Shown here: piece after piece, positions 63,888-64,000 of the stretch
Layout: each line of letters begins with the position of its first letter
How positions within the stretch are numbered: the first letter of the stretch is position 1
Source of the DNA: Streptomyces cyaneochromogenes
Lineage (GTDB): Bacteria > Actinomycetota > Actinomycetes > Streptomycetales > Streptomycetaceae
Length of the DNA stretch: 64,000 nucleotides
Direction of reading: 5' to 3'
NCBI RefSeq assembly: GCF_003963535.1
Contig: NZ_CP034539.1
Coordinates: forward strand, 6,200,001-6,264,000
The notes under the pieces: model-generated
Database searches by the model: none
What the model was told of the DNA's origin: nothing
The model's input: the letters and a program-made list of their open reading frames with translations, nothing else
Made by a program: the position numbers and the translations under genes

Positions 63888-63950
63888 CTAGAGATCTGAG
63901 AGTCCGAGAAACCTGAGAGTCCGAGGGACCTGAGAGTCCGAGAGACCTGA
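63888..63950. repeat. 17-bp tandem repeats upstream of dprE2
   Basis: Three copies of CTGAGAGTCCGAGAAAC and close variants (GGGAC, GAGAC ends) follow each other, with a partial fourth. They lie between the dprE2 start and the presumed stop of the upstream gene. Confidence 0.75.
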
Positions 63951-63981
63951 TGGCGGGTGTTGCGGGCGAGGCGGCCGGGTT

Positions 63982-64000
63982 CTACAGGCCGAGGCGGCGG
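63982..64000 (-). CDS. Possible 3' end of dprE1 (partial)
   Basis: On the minus strand the last bases can be read as RRLGL followed by TAG (63982-63984). This fits the end of a DprE1-like FAD oxidoreductase, which normally precedes dprE2. Only five codons are visible, so the call rests mainly on gene order. Confidence 0.3.

Noticed and set aside
1..64000. tRNA or rRNA genes
   Set aside because: No stretch with a conserved T-loop and matching acceptor stem was seen in the intergenic regions read.
1..64000. CRISPR arrays or insertion sequences
   Set aside because: All repeats found are short tandem or dispersed units without spacers of equal length, cas genes or transposase frames.

Overview
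This window is chromosomal DNA of a Streptomyces or close relative. The GC content is very high, coding triplets end mostly in G or C, GTG starts are frequent, genes are joined by ATGA/GTGA overlaps, and many families are typical of streptomycetes (DUF6350, DUF3017, DUF2690, Scr1/DUF5753 plus DUF397, LAL regulators, SAV_2336-like proteins). The housekeeping order sucCD - purNH - folD - mdh - glyA - trpS looks like conserved core chromosome, with regulatory and sensory cassettes between the housekeeping genes. No tRNA, rRNA, insertion sequence, integrase or CRISPR array was seen.

Layout. 0.3-2.4 kb: sucCD (TCA cycle). 2.5-6.7 kb: a membrane-anchored Xre/sigma-like protein and two membrane proteins. 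7.0-9.2 kb: purN-purH. 9.4-19.7 kb: an envelope-sensing block with three transmembrane Ser/Thr kinases, each carrying a different extracellular domain (peptidoglycan-binding, I36-like, lytic-transglycosylase-like). Two of the kinases are translationally coupled to FHA-domain partners in a duplicated cassette. Small secreted proteins, an M23 peptidase and a whiJ/abaA-type regulatory locus lie among them. 19.8-26.1 kb: membrane protein, folD-DUF3017, two paralogous Xre/TM proteins, mdh.

26.1-33.0 kb: the most striking locus, a four-gene overlapping operon encoding Trypco1, a trypsin-VMAP protein, a MoxR AAA+ ATPase and a 1131-residue vWA/pseudokinase/MinD-like protein. It matches the vWA-MoxR-VMAP ternary conflict (immunity-like) systems. 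33.1-41.3 kb: a MarR-GNAT regulator with a clear operator, then a choline/betaine operon (betB-betA-ABC ATPase-double permease-lipoprotein). 41.4-44.6 kb: a three-gene operon with two AhpD-like proteins and a PEP-mutase-like enzyme, divergent from a MocR/PdxR regulator.

44.6-55.5 kb: TPR protein, LAL regulator, EamA-like transporter, lipoprotein plus glutathionylspermidine-synthase-like ligase, AraC regulator, alpha/beta hydrolase, rocD. 55.8-57.2 kb: long-form glyA. 57.5-61.1 kb: an ECF sigma factor unit; a 59-bp promoter block is repeated before the sigma gene and before a gene for a membrane-anchored protein. 61.2-64.0 kb: trpS, a 2'-5' RNA ligase-like protein, DprE2 and probably the last codons of DprE1.

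Across the window, short tandem repeats begin at or contain the stop codon of several genes (gene at 5927, purH, hydrolase, glyA), with a similar array before dprE2. Starts were chosen from ribosome-binding sites and overlaps; functions are inferred from motifs and remembered family knowledge, without database searches.
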